The notes under the pieces are model-generated. The model searched no databases and had not been told where the DNA came from. It worked only from the letters and a program-made list of their open reading frames with translations. From positions 1 through 46,281 of IMG/VR virus record IMGVR_UViG_3300038999_000010: a stretch of DNA of 46,281 bases; one strand, written 5' to 3'. The translations under genes were made by a program, and so were the position numbers. The stretch's first letter is position 1; each line of letters starts with the position of its first letter. Shown here piece after piece: positions 14,358 to 23,266 of this stretch. This DNA comes from a virus.

Positions 14358-15350
14358 TTACTTTTTGTTACCGTTCCACCATAGTACCACAGATTGAAAA
14401 GGGAATATACCGTGAGGTAATGTCCACATATTAGGTCCTTTTTTCTCCATTTTATGAGAATTATTAGCTTTACAATGTATGTCGAAGTGCTTGGGTGCTC
14501 TTACGCATATTGTTATGCCATCTGAAGGTATTCTAGAAGCCCAAACCTCCTGATCAATCGTTCTTTTTGCTGTCACTCCGTGCATTTCTACAAAAGCATG
14601 AGATTCAGGCTTAAGCTCCAACTCAACTTTTACATGGCAATCACCATGATGGTTTGGTTTTTTAGCCTCAGCAACTTTTTGAATGCCATTGATTTTAAAG
14701 CTACTTATCTCTGTTATTTTTGTATATTCTTCCTCGACAGGAACTTCTATTTCAAAGTATAGATCAATTTTTACCGGTTCATTTAATAAATTTCTGATGT
14801 TGTAGCTTGAGTATATCTCTACTGCGTAATGATCATTACCTATTATTCCGTCTTTTTCAGCATCCTCAAACTCCCTGATAGTATAATCGATTAAATAGTC
14901 GGTTCGCTCACAGGTTCCCCTTAACAAACATCTTTCGAATTCAGTGAATGTGCTTTCAGGGATATATTTTCGATAAACAGCCTCTAGAATATCCTGCCCC
15001 GTTTTTTGTTCCTCAAGCTCCTTTCTTTTATGTGAAAGAAACTCAATAGTGAAGGCCAAAAATACAGCAACACAAAGAGCTATACCAATCTCTTTTAATA
15101 CAATGAATATCAAGTTTGGTTGCGTAATGCTAACCGTTACATTTTTAATATCACCTTCAGTAGTGATAAAGTTTGGAGGAGGTAGGTTGTAATAGTAGAG
15201 AAAAATTAAAAAACACCCGGTTACCAAAAAACCTAAATACCATAAGGTAGAGAACCTTTTGAATAGATTTTCCATTTGTTGTTGCTTTTGCACTGACAGT
15301 ATCCCTTTCTGTTTGTTGATAAAAGCACATTGTAACTCAATTGTTTTCAT
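14358..15350 (-). CDS. 2-TM membrane protein with a beta-rich C-terminal domain (accessory gene)
   Basis: This ORF encodes 330 residues. Two membrane helices are visible, residues about 35-55 and 80-105, followed by a charged helix (SHKRKELEEQKTGQDILEAV) and a long domain rich in beta-like strands (VKIDLYFEIEVPVEEEY, CHVKVELELK, ITICVRAP). It sits alone on the opposite strand between Q and the lysis genes and is enclosed by terminators, the usual place for a lysogen-expressed accessory gene (moron). The 2-TM plus beta layout recalls membrane effectors of defence systems, but no family is recognised. The start is uncertain: the ATG at 15350 lacks a close ribosome binding site, and a GTG 19 codons in has AAAGGG upstream. 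Confidence 0.7.
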   Translation of the reverse strand: MKTIELQCAFINKQKGILSVQKQQQMENLFKRFSTLWYLGFLVTGCFLIFLYYYNLPPPNFITTEGDIKNVTVSITQPNLIFIVLKEIGIALCVAVFLAFTIEFLSHKRKELEEQKTGQDILEAVYRKYIPESTFTEFERCLLRGTCERTDYLIDYTIREFEDAEKDGIIGNDHYAVEIYSSYNIRNLLNEPVKIDLYFEIEVPVEEEYTKITEISSFKINGIQKVAEAKKPNHHGDCHVKVELELKPESHAFVEMHGVTAKRTIDQEVWASRIPSDGITICVRAPKHFDIHCKANNSHKMEKKGPNMWTLPHGIFPFQSVVLWWNGNKK

Positions 15351-15353
15351 AAT

Positions 15354-15369
15354 AGGACAGATTAGTCCT
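15354..15369. promoter_or_regulatory. palindrome just upstream of the accessory gene
   Basis: AGGACAGATTAGTCCT is a perfect AGGAC-N6-GTCCT palindrome 4 bases before the 15350 start codon. On the minus strand it includes an AAGGA, so it could be an operator or a hairpin that hides a ribosome binding site. Confidence 0.45.
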
Positions 15370-15411
15370 TTTTAAACTCTTAAAAAAGCGTATGATTTTG
15401 CTATTGTTGTT

Positions 15412-15442
15412 AAAGCCCCGTCAGAAATGTTGGGGCTTTTTT
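15412..15442 (+). terminator. first late-leader terminator
   Basis: AAAGCCCC and GGGGCTTT form an 8-bp stem with a 12-base loop, followed by a T run. It is the first of two terminators before the lysis genes and a likely target of the Q-like protein. Confidence 0.85.
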
Positions 15443-15475
15443 GTTTGTAGCGAACAATGCTACTTATACATGCTT

Positions 15476-15501
15476 GCCCTATCGTTTGATGGGGCTTTTT
15501 T
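15476..15501 (+). terminator. second late-leader terminator
   Basis: GCCCTATC, a GTTT loop and GATGGGGC (one T-G pair) form an 8-bp stem followed by six T residues, ending 17 bases before the endolysin start. The ribosome binding site of endolysin follows directly. Confidence 0.85.
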
Positions 15502-15518
15502 ATTTCAGGGGTTTGATA

Positions 15519-15983
15519 ATGATGAACTTAATTGAGCAGTTAAAGCGGCACGAAGGTTTTCGCTCTGATTATTATCAGTGCTCTGCCGATAAAAAAACGA
15601 TCGGTTATGGACGTAATGTTGATAACAATCCTTTTTCGTCAGAAGAGTTAAAAATGCTTGGCCGTGATGTGTTCACAGTTGAGCCAATGACAGAAGATGA
15701 AGCCGAGCAGTTATTACTCAATGACGTAAATGGAGTGGTAAGCAATATTGATGGTCACTTACCGTGGGTTCTGTTGGGTTCTGCAAGGCAGGCTGTTTGT
15801 GTAAACATGGCTTTTAATTTAGGTGTTGTAGGCTTTCTGAAATTCAAAAACATGATTACTGCTATCAATGACTGCTATTACGAAAAAGCAGCTGTGGAAA
15901 TGCTTGATAGTCGATGGGCCAAGCAGGTTGGTGGTCGCTCTGAAGAGCTAGCTATACAAATGAATCTGGGCACCTGGCAATGA
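15519..15983 (+). CDS. endolysin, T4-type lysozyme (GH24)
   Basis: The ATG at 15519 has AGGGG 7 bases upstream and gives 154 residues; the frame is open further upstream only through the terminator. The T4 lysozyme triad is present with standard spacing: Glu12 (RHEGF), Cys21 in place of Asp, and Thr27 (KKTIGYGRN). It would cleave the glycan bond of peptidoglycan. No signal peptide or anchor is seen, so a holin must release it, and the next gene is a holin overlapping by 4 bases. Confidence 0.9.
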   Translation: MMNLIEQLKRHEGFRSDYYQCSADKKTIGYGRNVDNNPFSSEELKMLGRDVFTVEPMTEDEAEQLLLNDVNGVVSNIDGHLPWVLLGSARQAVCVNMAFNLGVVGFLKFKNMITAINDCYYEKAAVEMLDSRWAKQVGGRSEELAIQMNLGTWQ

Positions 15984-16546
15984 ACTTATTAAGTATCTTA
16001 GGGAAAGTTGGCGGTTCAATACTTGCTGATGTTATACCTGGTGGCAATGCTATTTTAAAAGTGGTGAATGGTTTCTTGTCAGATGAAGATAAGTTACCCG
16101 AAAAAGCTACTGGCGCGGATATTCAAAGTTCAATATCTAAAATGAACCCACAGTCTCAAGCTGAACTATTAGATAAGCAATTTGACGTTAAAATAACCGA
16201 GATAAAAGAGCATACCAAAGTAATAACCGCACTAGGTGAAGTAGACAAGACAGGTAACTCTACAAGGCCTTTCATTGCTTTGTTGATGGCTTGGGTTGTT
16301 TCGTTCGCTATCGTTGGCTTGGTTGTCATGCTTGGCGTTGCTATTAATGGAAAAGACACGGCCACTGTTAAGGCTATTGGTGATAACTGGCCGTTAGTTG
16401 CTGCGCTGTTAGGCATTCCTTCAGGGTTACTTAATTCTTATTTTGGCAAACGTACTAAAGAGAAACAGCAGAAGTATCAAGCGCTGACAAATACTGCACC
16501 AACTTCTACATTGTCAGGTATTGTAAATTTATTGAGGCCTAAGTGA
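15980..16546 (+). CDS. holin of the GTA/3TM family
   Basis: This ORF encodes 188 residues. The pattern matches the 3TM holin family seen in gene transfer agents and many prophages: an N-terminal hydrophobic/amphipathic segment (1-32), a Gln/Glu-rich helical middle, the conserved RP pair at 96-97 before the first strong helix (about 98-122), and a second helix (137-155) followed by a basic tail. It should open the inner membrane to let endolysin out. Start and stop overlap both neighbours by 4 bases. Confidence 0.85.
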   Translation: MNLLSILGKVGGSILADVIPGGNAILKVVNGFLSDEDKLPEKATGADIQSSISKMNPQSQAELLDKQFDVKITEIKEHTKVITALGEVDKTGNSTRPFIALLMAWVVSFAIVGLVVMLGVAINGKDTATVKAIGDNWPLVAALLGIPSGLLNSYFGKRTKEKQQKYQALTNTAPTSTLSGIVNLLRPK

Positions 16547-16767
16547 TGGATGCATACCAAATAGCAGTACTCGTTTTAGCCGCAATGAATGCTATAGCTG
16601 TACCGTTGGCGCGTGATATATACCGTAGGCTTGAGGTAATAAACAAGGAGTTTTCTGCATATCAGCTCCATGTTGCCGAGAAGTATGTAACAAACGATCA
16701 ATTAGAAAAACACTTTGAGCGCATCGAGAAAAGCATTGATGAACTAAAAGTGCTGATTAAAAGCTAA
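16543..16767 (+). CDS. small membrane coiled-coil protein of the lysis cassette
   Basis: This ORF encodes 74 residues. One N-terminal membrane helix (residues 4-22) is followed by a long amphipathic helix with charged heptads (VTNDQLEKHFERIEKSIDEL). The layout is that of XhlA-like or holin-accessory proteins that follow holins in phage lysis cassettes. A spanin role is less likely, since no lipobox or overlapping second frame was seen. It overlaps holin by 4 bases and the HNH gene by 1 base. Confidence 0.65.
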   Translation: MMDAYQIAVLVLAAMNAIAVPLARDIYRRLEVINKEFSAYQLHVAEKYVTNDQLEKHFERIEKSIDELKVLIKS

Positions 16768-17201
16768 TGCCAGCTGCAACCCCTAAACGCTGCCGACAAA
16801 GATCATGCGGCAGGACAACCGTTGAACGTCATGGGTACTGTGATGAACATGCTAGCAACGCCAGCTGGGGCAAGTATGGCAAACAACAGACAGCTAAAGG
16901 TAAGCGTGTACACCACACAAGTCAGTGGAAGTATCAAATATCACCACATGTAAAAGAATTAGCTAACCATCTTTGTATTAATCACCTGTTAATGACTCCA
17001 TCAATTGTGGTTAGAGGTGTGATTACTGAGCATATAGTGCCAGTTTCCAAAGGCGGAACAGAAAAGTACAGCAACCTGTCATGCTTCTGTAGTGAATGCG
17101 CAACCATCAAGACGTCTTGGGAGCGTAACAAGAGCGTTAATGAGGTGCTTAGACGCTATGGTCATACCGCTATCACTCTTCGTCAGGGGGAGGGGGTCTA
17201 A
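16767..17201 (+). CDS. HNH endonuclease next to terminase
   Basis: This 144-residue protein has an N-terminal zinc cluster (CRQRSC near 9-14, YCDEH near 24-28) as in phage HNH nucleases encoded beside terminase, and the core TEHIVPVSKGGTEKYSNL with His89 and Asn103, then CFCSEC. The last His of the HNH signature appears to be Ala112, so the motif is incomplete or the fold shifts its ligand. In HK97-like phages the HNH protein works with terminase to cut DNA at cos, and the order HNH-TerS-TerL here fits that role. Confidence 0.85.
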   Translation: MPAATPKRCRQRSCGRTTVERHGYCDEHASNASWGKYGKQQTAKGKRVHHTSQWKYQISPHVKELANHLCINHLLMTPSIVVRGVITEHIVPVSKGGTEKYSNLSCFCSECATIKTSWERNKSVNEVLRRYGHTAITLRQGEGV

Positions 17202-17300
17202 AATTGTTCAAAACAAAACGTTCCACCAGTACAGCCACCTAATTCAATTTTTACGCGTGAGAAATAAGAAAACTTTTTTGGAAAAGGTTTCGAGGTTAAT
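17202..17300 (+). other. short gap before TerS, possible cos region
   Basis: These 99 bases between the HNH and TerS genes have no ORF of their own. A 9-bp stem (AAACTTTTT with AAAAGGTTT, 17270-17290) lies just before the GAGG ribosome binding site of TerS. In HK97-like phages cos lies in this neighbourhood, but I cannot recognise the cut site from sequence alone. Confidence 0.3.
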
Positions 17301-17741
17301 TTGACAGCAGTTCGAGCAGCAGGTGGTGGAAGAAAAAAGAATGATGCGCTGTTATCAGTTGGTGATCCGACATTAACAAGAGTTGCCCCACCAGAACAAT
17401 GCCGTGATGAAAATGCAATTAATCTTTGGAAAGCTCAAAGTAAAATAATGATTTCTCGAGGAACATTATCTCGTGAAGATTTGCCTATATTGGTTGCTTA
17501 TTGCAACGCATGGTCATTGATGCTTGAAACTCAAGAAGATATGGCAAAAACCTTATATTCCTCAACGGCTGACGGTGGTGAAAAAGTTCACCCATCGGTA
17601 AATATTAACAAAATAGCGGTTGGTCAATTAAAAATGCTGGGTTCATTGTTAGGGCTAGATCCTTTATCACGTTCTAGAGTTGTAGGGGCTGGTTTAAGTG
17701 GCAAAGATGACGAAGGTGAAAACGAATTTAATGAATTTTAA
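17301..17741 (+). CDS. terS: terminase small subunit, P27 family
   Basis: This 146-residue protein starts at a TTG with GAGG 5 bases upstream. It fits the P27-type small terminase family: a basic Gly-rich N-terminus (AGGGRKKND), PPEQCRDENAINLWKAQSKIM, the LSREDLPILVAYCNAWSLML core, and the C-terminal QLKMLGSLLGLDPLSRSRV block that is the hallmark of the family. It recognises phage DNA and loads the large subunit. TerL starts 3 bases after its stop. Confidence 0.9.
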   Translation: MTAVRAAGGGRKKNDALLSVGDPTLTRVAPPEQCRDENAINLWKAQSKIMISRGTLSREDLPILVAYCNAWSLMLETQEDMAKTLYSSTADGGEKVHPSVNINKIAVGQLKMLGSLLGLDPLSRSRVVGAGLSGKDDEGENEFNEF

Positions 17742-17744
17742 CCA

Positions 17745-19457
17745 ATGGCTACTTACCCGAATGTCAACGCAGCAAATAAATACGCGCGTGAAGTAGTCGC
17801 AAAAAAAATACCCGCGTGTAAGTTAACGATACTTGCATGTAAACGTCATTTAGACGATTTAAAAAAAGAAAAACGGAAAAGCTACCCTTACCGGTTTGAC
17901 CGTGATGCAGCTGAAAGAATATGTAAATTCATTCAACTCTTACCACACACCAAAGGTGAATGGTTAAGGCGAAAGCTTAGGATTACACTGGAGCCTTGGC
18001 AGCTTTTCTTTTTTGCTGTTGGTTTTGGTTGGTTAAAAAAATCTGATGGCACTCGCCGTTTTCGAGAACTGTATTTAAAGGTCCCTCGTAAAAACGGGAA
18101 GTCAGCAGTGGCTGCTGGAGTTGGCCTTTATGGTTTTTGTGCTGATAACGAATATGGCGCCGAAATATTTTGTGGTGCTACTAATGAAAAACAAGCTTGG
18201 GAGGTTTTCAAACCAGCCAAGTTGATGGTGTCAAAGTTACCAAACTTGCGAAAGCGATTTGGTATTGAAGTTAATGCCAAGAAGTTAGTTAAAACTGACG
18301 GTTCAGTTTTTGAACCTGTAATCGGCCAACCAGGTGATGGTGCTTCACCGCACATTGCAATTGTTGATGAGTATCATGAGCATCCTAGTGATGAGCAATA
18401 CGATACATTCAACACAGGTATGGGCGCTCGTGAGCAACCAATGATGTTGGTTATCACAACGGCAGGAACCGACATTGATAGTCCTTGTTATGATCTTGAA
18501 CAGCGTGTCATTGAAATGCTTCAAGGTTTTAAAGACGATACTTTATTTGGTTTAATATTTGGTATCGATGAGGGGGATGATTGGTCAGCGCCAGAAGCCT
18601 TAATCAAAGCAAATCCAAATTACGGTATATCAGTAAAAGCTGACTATTTGCTAAATCAGCAGCAAAAGGCAATATCAAGACCTCGCTTCACAAACCGGTT
18701 TAAAACAAAACATTTAAATATGTGGGTTTCTGCTAAAGAAGCTTATTTCAACATGGAAAAATGGAAAGCGTGTGAAGATAAAACATTAACAATAGATCAG
18801 TTTATTGGTGAAGATTGCGTTCAAGCATGCGATTTGGCTCGTAAGCTAGATATGAACTCAAAAGCTCGTATCTTCTGGAAAATGATTGATGGTAAAAAGC
18901 ATTGGTATTGCATAGCTCCCCAGTTCTGGGTCCCTTATGACACAGCATTTGATAATGAAAATAAATCACTTGGCGAACGATACCAAAAATACATAAATCT
19001 TGATGTGCTAAGTGTTACCGACGGTGCTGAAATTGATTACCGTGAAATTCATCAGGATATATTAGCTAGCCATTTAGAAACACCAAGTATCAAAATACCA
19101 CTTGATCCTCATGGTGCAACGAATCTTGGTCACCACCTTATGGATGATGGCCTTGAAGTTGTAACGGTAACCCAGAATTACACAAACTTAAGCGACCCAA
19201 TGAAAGAACTTGAGGCCGCTATCAATAACGGGCGATTTCATCATGATGGTAATCCTGTCATGACTTGGAATATTTCAAATGTTGTTGGTAAAAACTTACC
19301 AGGCAATGACGATGTTGTTAGGCCTATTAAGCAAAAAGCAATTAACAAAATTGATGGTGCTGTCGCTTTATTGATGGCAATTGGTGAGGCCATGCTACAA
19401 GAGCGTGAACCTCAAGAAGAAGATTCTATTTATGATACGGGGGCAGTTGGATGCTAG
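17745..19457 (+). CDS. terL: terminase large subunit (HK97-type)
   Basis: This 570-residue protein has the terminase ATPase motifs VPRKNGKS (Walker A, 113-120) and [10 protein letters not shown] (Walker B, 204-213), the adenine-binding [15 protein letters not shown] upstream, and a coupling-type ITTAGTD segment. The C-terminal half has the RNase H-like nuclease acids ([10 protein letters not shown] near 360 and [10 protein letters not shown] near 450). It packages DNA into proheads and cuts the concatemer. The order HNH-TerS-TerL-portal-protease-capsid is typical of HK97-like cos phages. Confidence 0.93.
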   Translation: MATYPNVNAANKYAREVVAKKIPACKLTILACKRHLDDLKKEKRKSYPYRFDRDAAERICKFIQLLPHTKGEWLRRKLRITLEPWQLFFFAVGFGWLKKSDGTRRFRELYLKVPRKNGKSAVAAGVGLYGFCADNEYGAEIFCGATNEKQAWEVFKPAKLMVSKLPNLRKRFGIEVNAKKLVKTDGSVFEPVIGQPGDGASPHIAIVDEYHEHPSDEQYDTFNTGMGAREQPMMLVITTAGTDIDSPCYDLEQRVIEMLQGFKDDTLFGLIFGIDEGDDWSAPEALIKANPNYGISVKADYLLNQQQKAISRPRFTNRFKTKHLNMWVSAKEAYFNMEKWKACEDKTLTIDQFIGEDCVQACDLARKLDMNSKARIFWKMIDGKKHWYCIAPQFWVPYDTAFDNENKSLGERYQKYINLDVLSVTDGAEIDYREIHQDILASHLETPSIKIPLDPHGATNLGHHLMDDGLEVVTVTQNYTNLSDPMKELEAAINNGRFHHDGNPVMTWNISNVVGKNLPGNDDVVRPIKQKAINKIDGAVALLMAIGEAMLQEREPQEEDSIYDTGAVGC

Positions 19458-19627
19458 CAGATGTTATTAGTGGCCTAATTGGCCTGATAGGTATTTTATT
19501 ATTGTCTTACGGTGCGTTTTTGTTTGCTCCACCATTTGGGTTTATAACCTTAGGTACTGCATTGATTATGTTTTCATTTTTGTTTGCACGCGCAAGTGCA
19601 CTTGATAATCAAAAAAAGAAGAAGTAG
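19451..19627 (+). CDS. 58-residue membrane protein between TerL and portal
   Basis: I read this short gene directly. It starts [20 protein letters not shown] and has two membrane helices (about 4-20 and 30-47), ending in a Lys-rich tail. Its ATG lies within the last codons of terL (GGATGCTAG) and its stop is 3 bases before the portal start. Small membrane proteins at this position are common in HK97-like phages; their role is unknown. Confidence 0.6.
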   Translation: MLADVISGLIGLIGILLLSYGAFLFAPPFGFITLGTALIMFSFLFARASALDNQKKKK

Positions 19628-19630
19628 TTT

Positions 19631-20905
19631 ATGTTTTTCTCAGGCCTTTTTGGTAATTCAGATGATAGTGCTAGTAACTTTAGAATGTTTGGGTCTTCAC
19701 GAGCTAGTTATGCTAAATCAGGCGTAGTTGTTGATCCTAAAACGGCGCTAGGTTTATCGGCTTTAAGACGAGCAGTAACATTATTGGCAGAGTCAGTAGC
19801 GCAATTGCCGTGTGAAGTTTATGAGCGTGATGGCGATCAAAGGAAAAAAGCACTAGATCATCCTTTATATGATTTGTTGCATAATCAACCGAATAAAAAA
19901 GACTCTAGTTTTGAATACTTCGAAACAGCCCAAGGTTTTTTAGGGTTGAATGGTAATCATATAGCCTTAATTGAACGCGATAATAAGGCGAACATCACTG
20001 AATTAATCCCTATTCATCGTGACAAAGTTCAAATATTAAAGGGTCGTGATGGTTTACCTTATTACCATTTAATAGAAGAAAACAAAACGCTGCCAATGCG
20101 CATGGTCCACCATGTAAAAGCATTCTCAATGGATGGCTTTCAGGGACTGTCTCCTTTACAAACAAGCGCTGATAGTATCGGTTTAGCTATAGCCGTTGAA
20201 GAGCATGCATCGAAAGTTTTTTCAAATGGCACAACAATGTCAGGCGTTATTGAGCGTCCAGCCGTAGCAGGTGGTGTGCCGGTTAAGCCGATTACAACAC
20301 AAGGTGGTATTGATAACGTAGTTAACTCTTTTGTAGGTAAACATGCCGGCATTCGTAATATGTTCAGTGTCGCTATGTTGCAAGAGGGCATGACCTATAA
20401 GCAAATGGCAATGGACAACGATAAAGCGCAACTTATCGAGTCACGAAAAATGTCAGTAGCTGATCTTTCACGCTTGTACGGCATCCCGTTATCAATGCTT
20501 AACGAAAGTGCGGGTGAGTCTTACAAATCAATAGAGCAACAGTCATTAAATTACGTAGTGTTTGGCTTAATGCCATGGCTTAAACGATGGGAATCTGCCA
20601 TGCGCAGAGACTTGCTTCTACCCTCAGAGCGCAAAAAATATTTTATCGAGTTTAATGTTGCCGGCTTGATTCGTGGTGATATGAAATCTCGATATGATGC
20701 TTATGCTATTGGTCGACAGTGGGGTTGGTTATCGGTTAACGATATTAGGCGTTTAGAAAACTTACCACCTGTTAAAGGTGGTGATGTGTATTTAACTCCA
20801 TTAAATATGATTGACTCAGAAAACCAAGAAATTCATAAAAACATTCAAGCAGCTTCACCTGAACGTATAGCAGAGGTTAAACAAATATTATGCCCAACCA
20901 ATTAA
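19631..20905 (+). CDS. portal protein, HK97 family
   Basis: This 424-residue protein matches the HK97-type portal family: ALGLSALRRAVTLLAESVAQ near 42-61, the LLHNQPNKKDSSFEYFE block, HVKAFSMDGFQGLSPL and SADSIGLAIAVEEHA, then DLSRLYGIPLSML and the C-terminal GWLSVNDIRRLENLPPV. It forms the 12-subunit ring at one capsid vertex through which DNA enters and to which the tail attaches. Its 3' end overlaps the protease start by 16 bases. Confidence 0.95.
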   Translation: MFFSGLFGNSDDSASNFRMFGSSRASYAKSGVVVDPKTALGLSALRRAVTLLAESVAQLPCEVYERDGDQRKKALDHPLYDLLHNQPNKKDSSFEYFETAQGFLGLNGNHIALIERDNKANITELIPIHRDKVQILKGRDGLPYYHLIEENKTLPMRMVHHVKAFSMDGFQGLSPLQTSADSIGLAIAVEEHASKVFSNGTTMSGVIERPAVAGGVPVKPITTQGGIDNVVNSFVGKHAGIRNMFSVAMLQEGMTYKQMAMDNDKAQLIESRKMSVADLSRLYGIPLSMLNESAGESYKSIEQQSLNYVVFGLMPWLKRWESAMRRDLLLPSERKKYFIEFNVAGLIRGDMKSRYDAYAIGRQWGWLSVNDIRRLENLPPVKGGDVYLTPLNMIDSENQEIHKNIQAASPERIAEVKQILCPTN

Positions 20906-21837
20906 GTCAAAAAATTATTAATTATTCACACATTGCCCAAATGGCATTTAATGTACCTTTGTTAGCAACAGCGCAACTTGCAGATGCAGTAACGTCATTC
21001 TTGCAGAACAAAATCGCTCGTTCTTCAATTGACCACATTGGTGGTGGTCAGGAAATGGCAGCAGGTAATGTTGACACTATTGAACTTGGAAGTCCTGAGC
21101 ATGGTGAAAGTATAGCTGTTATTCCTGTTCATGGGATATTAGTACCTCGTCGTTTCTCAATTGAAGCGTGTGAAGAAATGATGAGTTATGAGCTGCTAAG
21201 AACTCAACTAACTAAAGCGCTTAATGATGATGGAATCAGTGAAATAGTTCTTGATGTCAATTCAGGTGGAGGCAATGCACAAGGCGCTTTTGAAATAGCT
21301 GAATTTATTTATCAGTCACGCAGCATTAAGCCCATTCGTTGCATTGTTAATTTTAATGCTTTTTCAGGCGCCTACTTAATTGCGGCCGCTTGTTCTGAGA
21401 TAATCGTTTCAGATACTAGTGGTGTTGGTTCCATTGGCGTGTATACCAAGCGATTAGATTTAACACAGTACTATCAAGATCAAGGTGTAAAAATTCACTC
21501 TTTCTATCGTGGAGCCCGTAAAATTGATTTCCATCCGGACACAGAACTAAGTGAAGAAGAACGCAGTAATATTGAAAGCAACATGGAAAGTACCTATCAA
21601 AAATTTATTCATGCGGTAGCTAAATATAGAGGTATGACTGCAGAGGCTGTTATAGCAACAGAAGCAGATTGCTTTGAAGGACAAAAAGGCATAGAGCTCG
21701 GTTTAGCCGATCGGTTAGCAACCCCGCAAGATGCTATCAATCAAATTACTCAAAATGTATTGTCAAATCAAACGCCAATGGCACAGCAAAGTATTTCAAT
21801 CCAAGCAGCGCACATGCGTATGCAATCACAGCTCTAG
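20890..21837 (+). CDS. head maturation protease, S49 (SppA) family
   Basis: This ORF encodes 315 residues. The ClpP/SppA fold is clear: IAVIPVHGILVPR (75-87), VLDVNSGGGNAQGAFEIAEF, the nucleophile region FNAFSGAYLIAAAC with Ser159, and SGVGSIGVYTKRLD. The general base should be Lys211 in RGARKIDFHPD. Phage proteins of this type process the capsid delta domain during prohead maturation, and portal and capsid genes flank it. A terminator-like hairpin follows. Confidence 0.9.
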   Translation: MPNQLSQKIINYSHIAQMAFNVPLLATAQLADAVTSFLQNKIARSSIDHIGGGQEMAAGNVDTIELGSPEHGESIAVIPVHGILVPRRFSIEACEEMMSYELLRTQLTKALNDDGISEIVLDVNSGGGNAQGAFEIAEFIYQSRSIKPIRCIVNFNAFSGAYLIAAACSEIIVSDTSGVGSIGVYTKRLDLTQYYQDQGVKIHSFYRGARKIDFHPDTELSEEERSNIESNMESTYQKFIHAVAKYRGMTAEAVIATEADCFEGQKGIELGLADRLATPQDAINQITQNVLSNQTPMAQQSISIQAAHMRMQSQL

Positions 21838-21861
21838 CCTCGCGGCAGAGTCAACCACCAT

Positions 21862-21887
21862 AAGGTCGCATTTAGTGGCCTTTTTTT
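21862..21887 (+). terminator. terminator-like hairpin before the capsid gene
   Basis: AAGGTCGC and GTGGCCTT form an 8-bp stem with two G-T pairs and a 5-base loop, followed by a 7-T run. Within a Q-dependent operon it may only reduce, not stop, transcription. Confidence 0.65.
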
Positions 21888-21910
21888 ATACTTAAAATAA
21901 GGTAAACACC

Positions 21911-23191
21911 ATGCTAAAACGCATTGAAGAACTACGCCGCGATCAGGCTATGATTGCTGAAAAAGTACAAGTGTTAGCGAACAAAGAACAAAAAGGTGAA
22001 CAGTTAAGTTCTGATGAACTAGAACAGTTCACTAGTATGCAAGCTCAATTTGATGAATTAGGCGGTCAGATTTCACGCGCGGAACAGGCTGAAAAAATGT
22101 CTATTGCGACAGCTCAACCTGTTGCTAGCGCGGTAAGTGCTGCTATTCATGTTAAATCTTCACCAAAAGATTACCCTGGTTCAAAGCTAGCTCGCTTTGC
22201 TATGTCAATGGCAGCTGGTGAGAATGACTTAGCATTAGCAGAAAAATTTGCAGCTAATGAAATTGGTGATAATGATGTTGCGATGGCAATTTCTACAGCA
22301 AGCAGCTCAGGTGGAGCATTAGTTCCTGAAAATGTTGCTAGTGATATTATCGAATTATTACGACCAAAATCAGTTGTTCGCACACTTGGGGCACAGACTG
22401 TTCCACTAGTTAATGGAAACTTAACAATGCCACGACTAGCAAGTGGCGCTAACTCAAGCTATAAGGGTGAAAATGCACCGCAAAATGCTGAAAGCGCTTC
22501 GCTTGATGATGTGAAGTTAGCTGCTAAAACTCAAATGTCTATCGTTCCTATGTCCAATGAATTGATTGGTCAGGCAGGTGTTCGTGTAGAAGGTATTTTC
22601 TTGAACGATATGATTAATGCAATCTCTAACCGTCAAGATAAAGCTTTTTTACGTGATGATGGTACGAGTGATACTCCAACTGGCTTTAAAGCTACAGCTG
22701 TTGCTGGTGGCCGAGTGGTTGCTTGGAGTGGTACAGCAAACTTAGCCACTATTGATGCTTACCTTGATTCCTTGATTTTAGGTTTGATGCAATCAGACTC
22801 AAACATGATTATGTGTGGTTGGGCCCTATCTCCTCGTTCATTCATGAAACTGCAAGGTTTGCGCGATGGTAATAACAATAAAGTTTACCCTGAAATGGCT
22901 AACGGTTTCTTAAAAGGCTGGCCTATCAAACACACCACTAATATCCCTGTAAATCTTGGCGCAGGCACTAACGAATCAGAAATTTACTTCGCTGATTGGA
23001 ATGATGTAATTATCGGTGAAACTGATGTTTATACTATTGATTTCAGCCGTGAAGCAACATACAACGATTCATCGGGTACGCTTGTTTCTGCATACTCGCG
23101 CAATCAATCAGTGTTGCGTGTTGTAACCGGTAATGACATTGGCTTCCGTCATTTAGAAGGCTTGCAGCTAGGTACTGAAGTTACCTGGTAA
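21911..23191 (+). CDS. major capsid protein, HK97 fold
   Basis: This 426-residue protein has the typical HK97 layout. Residues 1 to about 75 are a charged coiled coil (delta/scaffold domain), a variable linker follows, and the shell domain begins around residue 110. Family-typical stretches are SGGALVPENVASDIIELLRPKS, the NLTMPRL and KTQMSIVPMSNELI strands, FLRDDGTSDTPTGF, and the C-terminal part with IYFADWNDVIIGE. The protease encoded upstream should remove the delta domain. Confidence 0.95.
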   Translation: MLKRIEELRRDQAMIAEKVQVLANKEQKGEQLSSDELEQFTSMQAQFDELGGQISRAEQAEKMSIATAQPVASAVSAAIHVKSSPKDYPGSKLARFAMSMAAGENDLALAEKFAANEIGDNDVAMAISTASSSGGALVPENVASDIIELLRPKSVVRTLGAQTVPLVNGNLTMPRLASGANSSYKGENAPQNAESASLDDVKLAAKTQMSIVPMSNELIGQAGVRVEGIFLNDMINAISNRQDKAFLRDDGTSDTPTGFKATAVAGGRVVAWSGTANLATIDAYLDSLILGLMQSDSNMIMCGWALSPRSFMKLQGLRDGNNNKVYPEMANGFLKGWPIKHTTNIPVNLGAGTNESEIYFADWNDVIIGETDVYTIDFSREATYNDSSGTLVSAYSRNQSVLRVVTGNDIGFRHLEGLQLGTEVTW

Positions 23192-23222
23192 GTTTTATAA
23201 ACCCTGATATTCATTTGATAGT

Positions 23223-23251
23223 TACATCACTTAGTTAAGCCTGGTGATGTA
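23223..23251 (+). other. inverted repeat between capsid and the 108-aa gene
   Basis: TACATCAC and GTGATGTA form a perfect 8-bp stem around a 13-base loop, just before the AGGAG ribosome binding site of the next gene. There is no T run, so an mRNA-stability or processing element is more likely than a terminator. Confidence 0.5.
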
Positions 23252-23266
23252 GCTAGGAGTAAAACC

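Noticed and set aside
4043-17194. Two GGGNAGGG (KOPS-like) words as support for the FtsK gamma domain
   Set aside because: From base composition about one or two are expected by chance in a window of this size, and they are not clustered.
17092-17304. 70-codon frame across the HNH-TerS gap
   Set aside because: It lies mostly in another frame of the HNH gene and overlaps the TerS start; basic, low-complexity composition.
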